Below, piece after piece: positions 15,966 through 24,380 of a DNA stretch of 64,000 nt. Location of the stretch: the NCBI RefSeq assembly GCF_014654615.1, contig NZ_BNBB01000004.1:124001-188000 (forward strand), written 5' to 3'. This DNA comes from Streptosporangium violaceochromogenes (lineage in GTDB: Bacteria; Actinomycetota; Actinomycetes; Streptosporangiales; Streptosporangiaceae). Positions within the stretch are counted from its first letter, which is position 1. Each line of letters begins with the position of its first letter. The position numbers were made by a program, and so were the translations under genes. The notes below the pieces were generated by a model that saw only the letters and a program-made list of their open reading frames with translations, had not been told where the DNA came from and did not search any database.

Positions 15966-17215
15966 GCCGCTGGAACGCCCTGCGCGCCTACACGGCCCTG
16001 CCCGCCACCGCCGGTCCCTGGTTCCTGGCGGTCACGCTGATCGGCCGCATCCCCGCGTCCATGGGACAGCTGGGCGCGCTGCTGCTGGTCAGCGGGTCCA
16101 CGGGGTCCCTCATGCTCGGCGGCGCCACGGCCTCGGCCTTCGCCGTGGGACAGGCGGCCGGCGGACCACTCGTCGGGCGGACGGCGGACCGGTACGGCCA
16201 CCGGCCGGCCGGGCTGGCCGCGGCGTTGCTGCACACGGCGGCCCTCGCCTTGCTGGTGGTGTGCGTCGAGCGGGGCGCGCCCACGTGGGCGACACTGGCG
16301 TCGGCGGTGGTCGCGGGCTTCTCGGTACCGCAGGTGGGCCCGCTGTCCCGGGCTCGCTGGACCGCCCTGGCCCACCGCGGACGGCTGCCCATGGACCGTT
16401 TCCCCACCGCGATGAGCTTCGAGGGGACGGGCGACGAGTTCGCGTTCGTCCTGGGCCCCGCGTTGGTCGGCGTCATCGCGACGGCGGCCTCGCCCCGTAC
16501 GGCGGTGCTCGCGGCGGCCGGGCTCACCGTCACGGTGTGCGTGGCGTTCGCGCTCCACCCCACGGCCTCCCTGGTCGCCCGGGGCCCGGACCGGGACGGG
16601 GGCGGCGTCGCGGCCCCGGTGCTGCGCGTCCCGGTGTTCCTCCTGGCCGCCGGGCTGACCGGCCTCGGCTGCTACTTCGGCTCGGTGCAGGCCGGTGTCA
16701 CCTGGCGCGCGGTCGACGCCGGCGCCGACGGGGCGGCCGGGCTGATCTACGCGGTCCTCGGGCTGAGCAGCGCCCTCGCCGGCGTGCTCGTCCCGATGCT
16801 GCCCGCCTCCTTCCCACTCGCCCGCCGGCTCCAGGTGGGCTTCGCCCTGCTGGTCGTTCTCAGCCTGCCCCTGGCGATCGCCGGCGGGCTGCGCATCGGC
16901 GGCCTGTGGCTGCTGGGCCCGCTGATCGTGCTGCCCGGCGTCACCATCGCGCCGATCCTCGTCACCGCCTACACCCAGGCCGAGATGACGGTTCCGGTGG
17001 AGAGGATCTCGTGGGTCATGACCCTGCTCACCTCCTCCGTCGTCGTCGGCTACGCGATCGGCGCGCTGCTGTCGGGCACCCTCGCCGACCGGTACGGCCC
17101 CCTCGCGGCCTTCCTGATCGCGCTCGGCGCCGCCGGCGTCGGCGTCACGACCGGCAGCCTCGGGCGGCGGCGGCTGGCGGCGCTGCGCCCGGGGCAGGCC
17201 GCCGCCCCCCGGTAG
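15962..17215 (+). CDS. MFS transporter
   Basis: This 417-residue membrane protein has 11-12 predicted hydrophobic helices and the MFS loop motif GRTADRYGHRPAG after the second helix, with the related ADRYGPLAA late in the protein. The motif FEGTGDEFAFVLGPALVG resembles motif-C-like helices of drug:H+ antiporters, so export of a pathway product or toxic analogue is as likely as uptake. It is the last gene of the rightward operon; GTG 15962 overlaps the preceding stop. Its stop lies one base from the stop of the convergent phytase-like gene, leaving no room for a separate terminator. Confidence 0.88.
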   Translation: MSRWNALRAYTALPATAGPWFLAVTLIGRIPASMGQLGALLLVSGSTGSLMLGGATASAFAVGQAAGGPLVGRTADRYGHRPAGLAAALLHTAALALLVVCVERGAPTWATLASAVVAGFSVPQVGPLSRARWTALAHRGRLPMDRFPTAMSFEGTGDEFAFVLGPALVGVIATAASPRTAVLAAAGLTVTVCVAFALHPTASLVARGPDRDGGGVAAPVLRVPVFLLAAGLTGLGCYFGSVQAGVTWRAVDAGADGAAGLIYAVLGLSSALAGVLVPMLPASFPLARRLQVGFALLVVLSLPLAIAGGLRIGGLWLLGPLIVLPGVTIAPILVTAYTQAEMTVPVERISWVMTLLTSSVVVGYAIGALLSGTLADRYGPLAAFLIALGAAGVGVTTGSLGRRRLAALRPGQAAAPR

Positions 17216-17216
17216 G

Positions 17217-18374
17217 TCAGCAGCCCCGGGCGGCGAAGGCCAGGAACTGGGTGGTCTCCCGAGCGTCGAAATTGTCGTCGGAGCCGATGACGAGGGTGCA
17301 CTCGCCCGTGATCAGGCGCGGGCCCCAGGCGAGGCTCTCCAGGTTCTGCACCGGCTGCCGGACCGTGCCAAGATCGGAAACCAGGCGCTTGGAGACCGGC
17401 CGGTACGGCTCGCCACCGGCCAGGCCGTTCCTGTCCAGGACGTTCGTGGCGTCGCGCAGGTCGATCTCGTACAGCTTGACCTTGTAGTTCACGCCCTCGA
17501 TCCACGAGCGCTCAAGCGCGAGATAACGGTGGTCGTCGATCGCCAGGATCTCCGAGACACCGGTGTCGGAGTGGCCCGTCGGCGGGATCGGCGCGGCCGG
17601 CAGGGGGTCGATCGGGTAGGCGTACTGCGCGCGTACCCGCCCGTCGCGGCTCCACACGGTGATGCGGGCGGGTGCGCCGTGCTCGACCGTCGGAACCTCC
17701 CCGTCCTCATATCGCGGCCCCTCCACGATGGCCGCGATGTGGTGGGGGGTGAAGGTCAGGCCCTCGAACCCGAAGTTGCGGCGGGGCCCGGCGGCCGTGG
17801 TCGTCAGCTTCAGGTTGGCGGGCACCGGCAGCTCCCCGAGGTGGCGCCCGTCGCGGCCGGTCCAGCGGACGAACAGGTCGGACACCGGGACGGCGGGATG
17901 CTCCCCGTCCGGCCTGTCGCCCTCGTGCCCCCACAGAAGCCTGCGGCTCCAGCGGTCGAAGCGGATGGTCTCGGGGTCGGCGGACTCGGGCAGGCCGTAC
18001 GCCGGGTAGGGGCTTCCATCGGGGCGCTGGAGGGTGGTGACGCCGGTGATGTTCACACCGGTGAACTTTCCGGTCACCGGGTTGATGTCCAGCCGGCCGG
18101 TGTAGAAGCGGGCGGGGTTGTAGCGCCAGCGGTCGTCGGAGATGAGGTACCACGTGCCGGTGAGCGGGTCGCGGTCGATGCCGGACAGGCCGCCGACGGT
18201 CGTGCCGCCGAACTGCATCTTGTGGGGCAGGGTCTGCTCGCCGAGGAACCGGGTGATCCGGAGCTCCCGTCCGGCCGAGGCCACCGCCGTCGACGGCTGC
18301 CCGCCCACGACCCCGAAGCCGATCACCGCCACACATGCGGCAGCAATCCTCATCATTTTTCGCGAATCGTTCAT
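17217..18374 (-). CDS. Secreted esterase-like/phytase-like beta-propeller protein
   Basis: This 385-residue protein starts with a signal peptide (MNDSRKMMRIAAACVAVIGF... with an Ala-rich cleavage region before GRELRI). The mature part matches the esterase-like-activity-of-phytase family: GGLSGIDRDPLTGTWYLISDDR, NFGFEGLTFTP and VSEILAIDDHRYLALERSW, a calcium-binding six-blade propeller pattern. It would act outside the cell as a phosphodiesterase or phytase-like esterase. ATG 18374 is chosen because GGGGAGC precedes it; a longer upstream frame would bury the signal peptide. It stands alone and converges with the MFS gene. Confidence 0.86.
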   Translation of the reverse strand: MNDSRKMMRIAAACVAVIGFGVVGGQPSTAVASAGRELRITRFLGEQTLPHKMQFGGTTVGGLSGIDRDPLTGTWYLISDDRWRYNPARFYTGRLDINPVTGKFTGVNITGVTTLQRPDGSPYPAYGLPESADPETIRFDRWSRRLLWGHEGDRPDGEHPAVPVSDLFVRWTGRDGRHLGELPVPANLKLTTTAAGPRRNFGFEGLTFTPHHIAAIVEGPRYEDGEVPTVEHGAPARITVWSRDGRVRAQYAYPIDPLPAAPIPPTGHSDTGVSEILAIDDHRYLALERSWIEGVNYKVKLYEIDLRDATNVLDRNGLAGGEPYRPVSKRLVSDLGTVRQPVQNLESLAWGPRLITGECTLVIGSDDNFDARETTQFLAFAARGC

Positions 18375-18860
18375 ACGCTCCCCACATCTCGAAAGAATCC
18401 GCAGATGACCGGCGGAGACATGAGATCGCAGATCGCGGAAAATGTCTATGGAGATCGCACCGGAAAACACTTCCCTATCGCCACAAAAAAAGGCAAAACA
18501 GGCACAAGACGCCTTTGACCTTAACGCCGAACGGATTAATAATCCACCAAAGGGATTAAGGTCGACACTGCTTCACATGCCGACAGTTCGAAACCGCTCT
18601 ACCAGCACGGACACACGAAAAAAGCCGCTATTCGCGGGCCCACGCCACGACACCGTGTCCCGCACACGACCCTGCACATGCCTCCGCGCGTGCCGGGCCG
18701 GACAGAGCATCGGAAAGGGTGGGCATATCGTGATGTCCCTCATTCCGTGTGCCGGCACAGAACAGAACCGGCGTGGATCCCGCGGCGAGGAGGAGGTGGC
18801 CGTGCGGCCGAAGGATTCCGCGCGTCTTTCCCCACGGAAACACAGGTGAAAAGGCATCGG
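18375..18860. other. Long non-coding stretch upstream of the phytase-like gene
   Basis: About 480 bp with no convincing gene. The part at 18460-18560 is unusually AT-rich for this genome, with a run of eight A (18483-18490) and TTAACGCCGAACGGATTAAT near 18523, so it probably holds the promoter of the phytase-like gene. Short frames on both strands here have atypical codon use and no ribosome-binding site. Confidence 0.5.
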
Positions 18861-18876
18861 CCCCGCGCACGCGGGG
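18861..18876 (-). terminator. GC hairpin downstream of the nan regulator gene
   Basis: CCCCGCG at 18861-18867 and CGCGGGG at 18870-18876 form a perfect 7-bp stem with a 2-nt core, 21 bp past the regulator stop. No T-run follows, so termination is only suggested. Confidence 0.35.
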
Positions 18877-18897
18877 ACGGCCCCGGCTTTCCGCGCG

Positions 18898-19632
18898 CTA
18901 CCTGTGTGGTCCGCGGTCCGCCAGGAGGTGTCTGCGGATCGGGGCGTAGTGGGCCGCGACCGCCTCCGCGAAGCGGGTGACGTCCTGGGCGACGGCGGCG
19001 TCGACGATGGCGCGGTGGGCGTCGACGGTCTCCCGTACCGCCTCGGGGGTGGTGTGCAGGGTGGGCGCCACGATGGCGTGGACGTCCCAGAAGGCGGCGG
19101 TGAGCTGGGTGATCAGCTCGTTGCCGAGCGGTTCCATGAGCAGGAGGTGAAACTCGCGGTCCTGGTCGACGAAGGTCTCCCCCCTGCCGGCACGCTCGGC
19201 CATCCGCTCGGCGAGCTCGGTGAGCCGGGCGCGGAGGGGGTCGTCCAGCGCGGCGACGATGGGGGCGGCCAGCCCCTGCTCGATGGTCTGGCGGACCTCG
19301 ACCAGCTCGGACAGGACCCGGAAGTCGTCCGCGCGGCTGAGCAGCCCCCGGAAGGCGAGGCTTTCGACGAGCGCCGCGAGCGAGAGCCGTCCGACGTATG
19401 TGCCGTATCCGTGCCGCACCTCGACGATGTCGAGCGCGATGAGGGTCTTGATCGCCTCCCGGACGCTGGAGCGGCTGGCGCCGATGGCCGCGCAGAGCTC
19501 CGCCTCCGTCGGCAGGGCGTCCCCCGGCCTCAGGCGGTTGTGAAGAATGTACTGCTTGATGCGTTCGGCGACTTCGTTCCGGCGCGGCATCGCACCCCGC
19601 GACCCCTGCGAGATGGAGTCGATCTCGACCAA
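18898..19632 (-). CDS. GntR family (FadR/FCD) regulator of the sialic-acid locus
   Basis: This regulator of about 244 residues has a winged HTH (NEVAERIKQYILHNRLRPGDALPTEAELCAAIGASRSSVREAI in sequence, here given only to locate the domain in the N-terminal 75 residues). Confidence 0.
   Translation of the reverse strand: MVEIDSISQGSRGAMPRRNEVAERIKQYILHNRLRPGDALPTEAELCAAIGASRSSVREAIKTLIALDIVEVRHGYGTYVGRLSLAALVESLAFRGLLSRADDFRVLSELVEVRQTIEQGLAAPIVAALDDPLRARLTELAERMAERAGRGETFVDQDREFHLLLMEPLGNELITQLTAAFWDVHAIVAPTLHTTPEAVRETVDAHRAIVDAAVAQDVTRFAEAVAAHYAPIRRHLLADRGPHR
18898..19632 (-). CDS. GntR (FadR/FCD) regulator, NanR-like, of the sialic-acid locus
   Basis: This regulator of about 244 residues has an N-terminal winged HTH with LPTEAELCAAIGASRSSVRE, followed by an FCD ligand domain with the usual histidines around DREFHLLL and AHRAIVDAA. 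It is divergent from the transporter operon, and the intervening 120 bp contain a heptamer direct repeat that recurs before the sialidase gene. By analogy with NanR it probably represses these genes until sialic acid or a derivative is present. Start choice is uncertain: TTG 19632 has GAGAGGG seven bases before it, GTG 19653 has no ribosome-binding site, and ATG 19590 has a weak one. Confidence 0.88.
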   Translation of the reverse strand: MVEIDSISQGSRGAMPRRNEVAERIKQYILHNRLRPGDALPTEAELCAAIGASRSSVREAIKTLIALDIVEVRHGYGTYVGRLSLAALVESLAFRGLLSRADDFRVLSELVEVRQTIEQGLAAPIVAALDDPLRARLTELAERMAERAGRGETFVDQDREFHLLLMEPLGNELITQLTAAFWDVHAIVAPTLHTTPEAVRETVDAHRAIVDAAVAQDVTRFAEAVAAHYAPIRRHLLADRGPHR

Positions 19633-19680
19633 CGTCTTGCCCTCTCGTCCCACGTCAGTCTACATTCCAATCTTACCGGC

Positions 19681-19703
19681 ATCAGACATCAGACGTCATA
19701 TGA
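19681..19703. promoter_or_regulatory. Heptamer direct-repeat operator before the sialic-acid transporter operon
   Basis: Read on the minus strand this is CATATGACGTC-TGATGTC-TGATG: two and a half copies of TGAYGTC in a 7-bp register. The same CATATGACGTCTGA core occurs at 28122-28140 before the sialidase. It lies between the divergent regulator and transporter starts, with a possible plus-strand promoter TTGCCC (19637) N18 TACATT (19661) just upstream. Confidence 0.6.
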
Positions 19704-19755
19704 GGTCCGATCTTCTTCGCGCGTAGAAGCCGCGACCCAGTAAGGAGTGGCCGAC

Positions 19756-21342
19756 GTGAACCGCCTCCACGGCACGTCCTTGGACCGCCGCGTGTTCCTT
19801 CAGTTCATGACGATAACCGGTGCCACGGCCTTCGCGGGCTCGCTGGCCGCCTGCTCGGGCCCGGCCTCGACCGGGAGCGGGGCGCCGGTGGCCACCGACA
19901 CCATCGAGGCGGGCATCTCCTACCCGCTGTCGACCGGGTTCGACCCGATGACGTCCTCCGGTGCGACTCCGATCGCCGCCAACCTCCACGTCTTCGAGGC
20001 GTTGTTCGACCTCGACCCGGTCACCCGCGAGCCGTACGCGGCGCTGGCGGCGGGCGAACCGGAGAAGACCGGCGACACCACCTACAGGGTCACGCTGCGC
20101 CAGGGGGCGACCTTCCACGACGGCTCCCCGGTGACGGCCGCCGACGTGGCCTTCAGTTTTCAGCGGGTGATGGACCCGGCGAACGCCTCGCTCATGGTGC
20201 AGTTCATCCCGTTCGTCGAGAGCGTCGCCGCGGCGGGTGACGGGGTGGTGGAGATCAAGCTCACGTACCCCTTCCCGCTCCTCGCGGAACGGCTCGCGAT
20301 CGTCAAGATCGTGCCCAAGGCGATCGTGGAGAGGGACAAGGCCGCCTTCGACGCCAAGCCCGTCGGGTCGGGCCCGTACCGGCTGGTCGAGGCGACCAAG
20401 GAGGACAAGATCGTTTTCGCGAGGTGGGACAGGTACAACGGCCCCCGTCCCGCCAAGGCCGCGAACATGGTCTGGCGCCTGCTGGCCGACCCCTCCGCCC
20501 GTGTCACCGCGCTGGAGTCGGGCCGGGTCGCGGCCATCGAGGACGTCCCCTACATCGACGCCGCCCGGGTTGCCCAGGCGCACAGGCTGGAGGCCGTGCA
20601 GTCCTTCGGCCTGCTCTTCCTGATGTTCAACTGCTCCCGCAAGCCCTTCGACGACAGGCGGGTGCGCCAGGCGCTGCACTACGCCATCGACACCGACAAG
20701 GTGATCAAAACGGCGATGCTCGGCAACGCCGCGCCGGCCACGGGCTACGTGCAGCAGACCCACCCGGCCTACGTCAAGGCGTCGACCGTCTACGGACACG
20801 ACCCCGGCAAGGCCAGGGCGCTGCTGAAGGAGGCGGGGGTCACCGGCCTGAACGTCACCATGGTGACCACCGACACCGGCTGGGTGAAGGACGCCGTCCC
20901 GGTCATCAAGGAGGGGTGGGACGCCGTCGGCGTGAGCACCGTCCTCGACATCGCCCAGTCCGGCGGCCAGTACACCAACAAGATCGACCCCGGCGAGTTC
21001 CAGGTCATGGTCGCACCCGGCGACCCCTCGGTCTTCGGCAACGACATGGACCTGCTGCTGCGCTGGTTCTACGACGGCCTGTGGCCGCAGAAGCGGTTCC
21101 GGTGGGACGGCACCAAGGAGGCGAAGAAGGTCCTGAAGCTGCTCGACGAGGCGGCCAGGAGCACCGAGGCGGAGACCCAGCGGAGGCTGTGGGCCGAGGC
21201 GGTCGACATCGTCGCCGAGGAGGCCCCGCTCTACCCGATCCTGCACCGCAAGCTGCCCACGGCCTGGAACGAGAAGAAGGTCGCCGACTTCAGGCCCCTG
21301 CCCACCACGGGCCTGTCGTTCCTCGGCGTGGGTCCGGCCTGA
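19756..21342 (+). CDS. ABC transporter substrate-binding lipoprotein (family 5, sialic-acid type)
   Basis: This 528-residue protein begins with a twin-arginine-like signal ([10 protein letters not shown]) and a lipobox (SLAAC), so it is a membrane-anchored lipoprotein. The mature part is a family 5 (peptide/nickel type) solute-binding protein with typical blocks such as [31 protein letters not shown] and [15 protein letters not shown]. In the sialic-acid locus it is expected to bind Neu5Ac or a related sugar, like SatA of the SatABCD system, although family 5 proteins mostly bind peptides. GTG 19756 is chosen because AGGAG lies eight bases before it. It heads the transporter-catabolic operon. 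Confidence 0.88.
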   Translation: MNRLHGTSLDRRVFLQFMTITGATAFAGSLAACSGPASTGSGAPVATDTIEAGISYPLSTGFDPMTSSGATPIAANLHVFEALFDLDPVTREPYAALAAGEPEKTGDTTYRVTLRQGATFHDGSPVTAADVAFSFQRVMDPANASLMVQFIPFVESVAAAGDGVVEIKLTYPFPLLAERLAIVKIVPKAIVERDKAAFDAKPVGSGPYRLVEATKEDKIVFARWDRYNGPRPAKAANMVWRLLADPSARVTALESGRVAAIEDVPYIDAARVAQAHRLEAVQSFGLLFLMFNCSRKPFDDRRVRQALHYAIDTDKVIKTAMLGNAAPATGYVQQTHPAYVKASTVYGHDPGKARALLKEAGVTGLNVTMVTTDTGWVKDAVPVIKEGWDAVGVSTVLDIAQSGGQYTNKIDPGEFQVMVAPGDPSVFGNDMDLLLRWFYDGLWPQKRFRWDGTKEAKKVLKLLDEAARSTEAETQRRLWAEAVDIVAEEAPLYPILHRKLPTAWNEKKVADFRPLPTTGLSFLGVGPA

Positions 21343-21387
21343 AGCCGGACCGGCCCGGCCTGATCCGCCCGCGACGGGAAGGGGAGC

Positions 21388-22338
21388 ATGTCCGCGTTTC
21401 TACGGCTGGCCGCCCGACGGCTGGTGACCCTGCCGCTCATGCTGGCCGGGGTCACCGTGCTCGTGTTCGTCGTCCTGCGGTTCTCGCCCAACGACCCGGC
21501 GTACAACGCCCTGGGCGACAGCGCGAGCCCGCAGGCGAGAGCGGCCTACGCGACGGCCCACGGGCTGGACGACCCGCTGCCGGTGCGCTACGTGCGGTTC
21601 CTGGGGCAGCTCGCGCGGGGCGACCTGGGGTACACGGCGCCGCCGGCCTCGCCGGTGGCCGACCGCATCGCCGTCGCCTTCCCGCTGACCGTGCAGCTCA
21701 CCCTGCTGAGCCTCGCGCTCGCCGTGGCCCTGGCCCTGGTGCTGGGGGTCACAGGGGCCCTGTACCGCGACCGGTGGCCCGACCAGCTCACCCGTCTGGT
21801 GTCGGTCGCGGGGGTGGCGATCCCGTCGTTCTGGCTGGGCATCCTGCTCATCCAGCGGTTCGCCCTCGGCGCCGGACTGTTCCCGACCGGCGGCTACGTC
21901 AACCCCGCCGACTCCCTCTCCGGGTGGCTCCGGTCGCTGACGCTGCCGGCGATCGCGGTCGCCGTACCGGTGGCGGCCTCCCTCACCCGGCTGGTGCGCA
22001 CCTCCATGGTGGAGGAGCTGGACCGCGACTACGTCCGCACCGCCATGGGCAACGGCCTGCCCGGGTGGATCGTGACGCGCGGCGCGCTGCGCAACGCGCT
22101 CATCACGCCGCTGACCGTGCTCGGCCTGCGGGTGGGGTATCTGCTGAGCGGCGCCGTGGTCATCGAGACCATCTTCGACCTGCCCGGCATGGGCAAGCTC
22201 ATCCTCGACGGCGTCACCAACGGCGACGTCGCCCTGGTCCAGGGGGCGGTGCTGGCGATCGCGCTGTCGTTCCTGGTGGTGAACCTCGTCGTCGACCTGC
22301 TCTATCTCGTGGTCAACCCGCGGATCAGGGCGGTGTGA
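21388..22338 (+). CDS. ABC transporter permease (OppB-like)
   Basis: This 316-residue integral membrane protein has the DppB/OppB layout: an N-terminal helix after LAARRLVTLPLML, the segment FSPNDPAYNALG, about six helices in total and the cytoplasmic EAA-type loop around LDRDYVRTAMGNGLPGW. It forms the translocation pore with the permease half of the next gene. The ATG at 21388 follows GGGAAGGGGAGC. The stop overlaps the possible GTG start of the next gene, showing that the transporter genes are expressed together. Expected substrate is sialic acid, by context only. Confidence 0.9.
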   Translation: MSAFLRLAARRLVTLPLMLAGVTVLVFVVLRFSPNDPAYNALGDSASPQARAAYATAHGLDDPLPVRYVRFLGQLARGDLGYTAPPASPVADRIAVAFPLTVQLTLLSLALAVALALVLGVTGALYRDRWPDQLTRLVSVAGVAIPSFWLGILLIQRFALGAGLFPTGGYVNPADSLSGWLRSLTLPAIAVAVPVAASLTRLVRTSMVEELDRDYVRTAMGNGLPGWIVTRGALRNALITPLTVLGLRVGYLLSGAVVIETIFDLPGMGKLILDGVTNGDVALVQGAVLAIALSFLVVNLVVDLLYLVVNPRIRAV

Positions 22339-22340
22339 CC

Positions 22341-24380
22341 ATGCTGCGGCCCCGTCTCACCTCCCGCCTGTCCCGTCCGGCGCCGCGCCTCTCCCGGCGC
22401 TCCCGGCTGTCGCCGGTCGCGGTGGCCTCGCTCGCCGTCCTCGCCGTGGTCGGGCTGCTGGCCGTACTGGCCCCGCTGATCGGAGGCGACCCGCTGGCGA
22501 CCGGCGTGCCGGCCACCCCGCCCGGCGCCGAGCACTGGTTCGGCACCGACCGCGCGGGCCGCGACGTGTTCGCCAGGGTCGTGTACGGCGCGCGCTCCTC
22601 ACTGCTCATCGGTCTCGGGGCCACCGCCGCCGCCGTGGTGGCCGGGGCGGTGCTCGGCGGCGTCGCGGCCACCTCCCGCAAGGCCGTCGCCGAGCCCCTG
22701 CTGCGCGCGCTCGATGTGATCATGTCCTTTCCCGGGATCGCGCTCGCCGCCGTGCTGGTGGCGGTCTTCGGCCGTAACCTGCCGATGCTGATCGGCGCCA
22801 TCGCCTTCCTGTACGTGCCGCAGCTCACCCGCGTCGTGCGGGCCAACGTGCTGGCGCAGTACGGCGAGGACTACGTCGCGGCGGAGAGGGTGATCGGCGC
22901 CTCCCGCCGCCACATCCTGGCCCGCCACGTCGCGATCAACTGCGCCGCGCCGGTCCTGGTCTTCGCCACCGTGCTGGTGGCCGACGCCATCGTCTTCGAG
23001 GCCAGTCTGTCGTTCATCGGCGCGGGCATCCAGGATCCGGCACCGAGCTGGGGCAACGTCATGGCGTACGGCCGGCAGATCGTCCTGGCCGGTGGATGGT
23101 GGGCCACGTTCTTCCCCGGCCTGGCGATCCTGGTCACCGTGCTCGCGCTCAACCTGCTGGCCGAGGGGCTGACCGACGCCTGGTCCGCCCCGCGCGCGGC
23201 GCCGCCGGGGAAGGCGGGGGCCACCGAAACCGGAACGGGAGCCGAGAGCGGGACGGGCGTCGGGACCGGAAGCGCGACCGACGGCGAGACAGGCACCGCG
23301 GCGGCCGGAACGCCAACCGGCGCGTCAACCGGCGCGGTCGACGCCGCGCTCGCCGAACTCGCCGCCGTCGTGGCCCGGCGCCCGCCCAAGGTCGCGCCGC
23401 TGTCACCCTCGGCGCCGCCGCTGCTGTCGGTGGAGGACCTCACGATCACCTTCCCCGAGCGTTACGGCGACGTCCCCGTCGTGCAGTCGCTCTCCTTCGA
23501 GGTACGGGCGGGCGAGACACTGGGACTGGTCGGCGAGTCGGGGTGCGGCAAGAGCCTGACCGGTCTGGCCATCATGGGGTTGCTGCCCCGCGGCGCGCGG
23601 GCCGGCGGCCGGATCGTCTACGACGGGCACGACATCCTCGCCCTGCCGCCCGGGAGGCGGCGGGCGATCTCCGGTCCGGAGATCGCCATGGTCTACCAGG
23701 ACGCCATGGCGTCGCTGAACCCCTCGGTCCTGGTCGGCGCCCAGCTGCGGCAGCTCACCCGGCGCGGCGGCACCCGCACCCCCGAAGAGCTTCTGGAGCT
23801 GGTGGGCCTGGACCCCCGGCGGACCCCGCGCAGCTACCCGCACGAGCTGTCCGGAGGCCAGCGCCAGCGGGTGCTGATCGCGATGGCGCTCTCGCGGAGC
23901 CCGCGCCTGCTGGTCGCCGACGAGCCCACGACGGCGCTCGACGTGACCGTGCAGGCCCAGGTGGTCGAGGTGCTCGGCCGGCTCCGCGACGAGCTCGGCT
24001 TCGCCATGATGCTTATCTCGCACGACCTCGGCCTGGTCGGCGAGCTGGTCCACCGGATCGCGGTGATGTACGCGGGTCAGCTCGCGGAGGTCGGCACGGC
24101 CCCCGCGCTCTTCTCGGGCGTGCGCCACCACTACGCCCGCGGCCTGCTGGGCTCGGTGCTCTCCCTGGAGACCGGCGCGGAGCGGCTGCACCAGATACCC
24201 GGCGTGGTGCCCACACCGCGCGGCTTCGGGCCGGGCTGCCGTTTCGCCGGACGGTGCGGCGCCGCCACCGAGGCGTGCCGTACGGCACGGCCGGAACTCT
24301 CCGGCGATCCGCGTCTCCACGCCCACGCCTGCTTCCATCCGGGCACGCCGGGTGTCGCCCACCGGGAGGGGTCCGCGTGA
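22341..24380 (+). CDS. Fused ABC permease (OppC-like) and ATPase (OppD-like)
   Basis: A single 679-residue frame joins two proteins that are usually separate. Residues about 1-290 are an OppC-type permease with HWFGTDRAGRDVFARVVYGA and the EAA loop AAERVIGASRRHILARH. A Gly/Thr/Ala-rich linker (about 293-335, with repeated TGTG-type units) follows. Residues about 355-679 are an ATPase with Walker A GESGCGKSLT, signature LSGGQRQR, Walker B LLVADEPT and a C-terminal oligopeptide-transporter domain with CRFAGRCG. There is no stop or frameshift between the halves. ATG 22341 is preferred (GGGCGG upstream); GTG 22335 is the alternative. Confidence 0.9.
   Translation: MLRPRLTSRLSRPAPRLSRRSRLSPVAVASLAVLAVVGLLAVLAPLIGGDPLATGVPATPPGAEHWFGTDRAGRDVFARVVYGARSSLLIGLGATAAAVVAGAVLGGVAATSRKAVAEPLLRALDVIMSFPGIALAAVLVAVFGRNLPMLIGAIAFLYVPQLTRVVRANVLAQYGEDYVAAERVIGASRRHILARHVAINCAAPVLVFATVLVADAIVFEASLSFIGAGIQDPAPSWGNVMAYGRQIVLAGGWWATFFPGLAILVTVLALNLLAEGLTDAWSAPRAAPPGKAGATETGTGAESGTGVGTGSATDGETGTAAAGTPTGASTGAVDAALAELAAVVARRPPKVAPLSPSAPPLLSVEDLTITFPERYGDVPVVQSLSFEVRAGETLGLVGESGCGKSLTGLAIMGLLPRGARAGGRIVYDGHDILALPPGRRRAISGPEIAMVYQDAMASLNPSVLVGAQLRQLTRRGGTRTPEELLELVGLDPRRTPRSYPHELSGGQRQRVLIAMALSRSPRLLVADEPTTALDVTVQAQVVEVLGRLRDELGFAMMLISHDLGLVGELVHRIAVMYAGQLAEVGTAPALFSGVRHHYARGLLGSVLSLETGAERLHQIPGVVPTPRGFGPGCRFAGRCGAATEACRTARPELSGDPRLHAHACFHPGTPGVAHREGSA

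Noticed and set aside
18442..18849. 135-codon plus-strand frame in the gap before the nan regulator
   Set aside because: AT-rich start, poor codon use, no recognisable protein features.
18898..19632. An earlier draft entry for the nan regulator carries confidence 0 in the feature list
   Set aside because: It duplicates the full entry at the same coordinates and should be ignored.
20424..22340. Long plus-strand frame running through the substrate-binding and permease genes and joined to the fused transporter gene
   Set aside because: The part before 22341 is Arg/Gly/Pro-rich and overlaps two well-supported genes in another frame.
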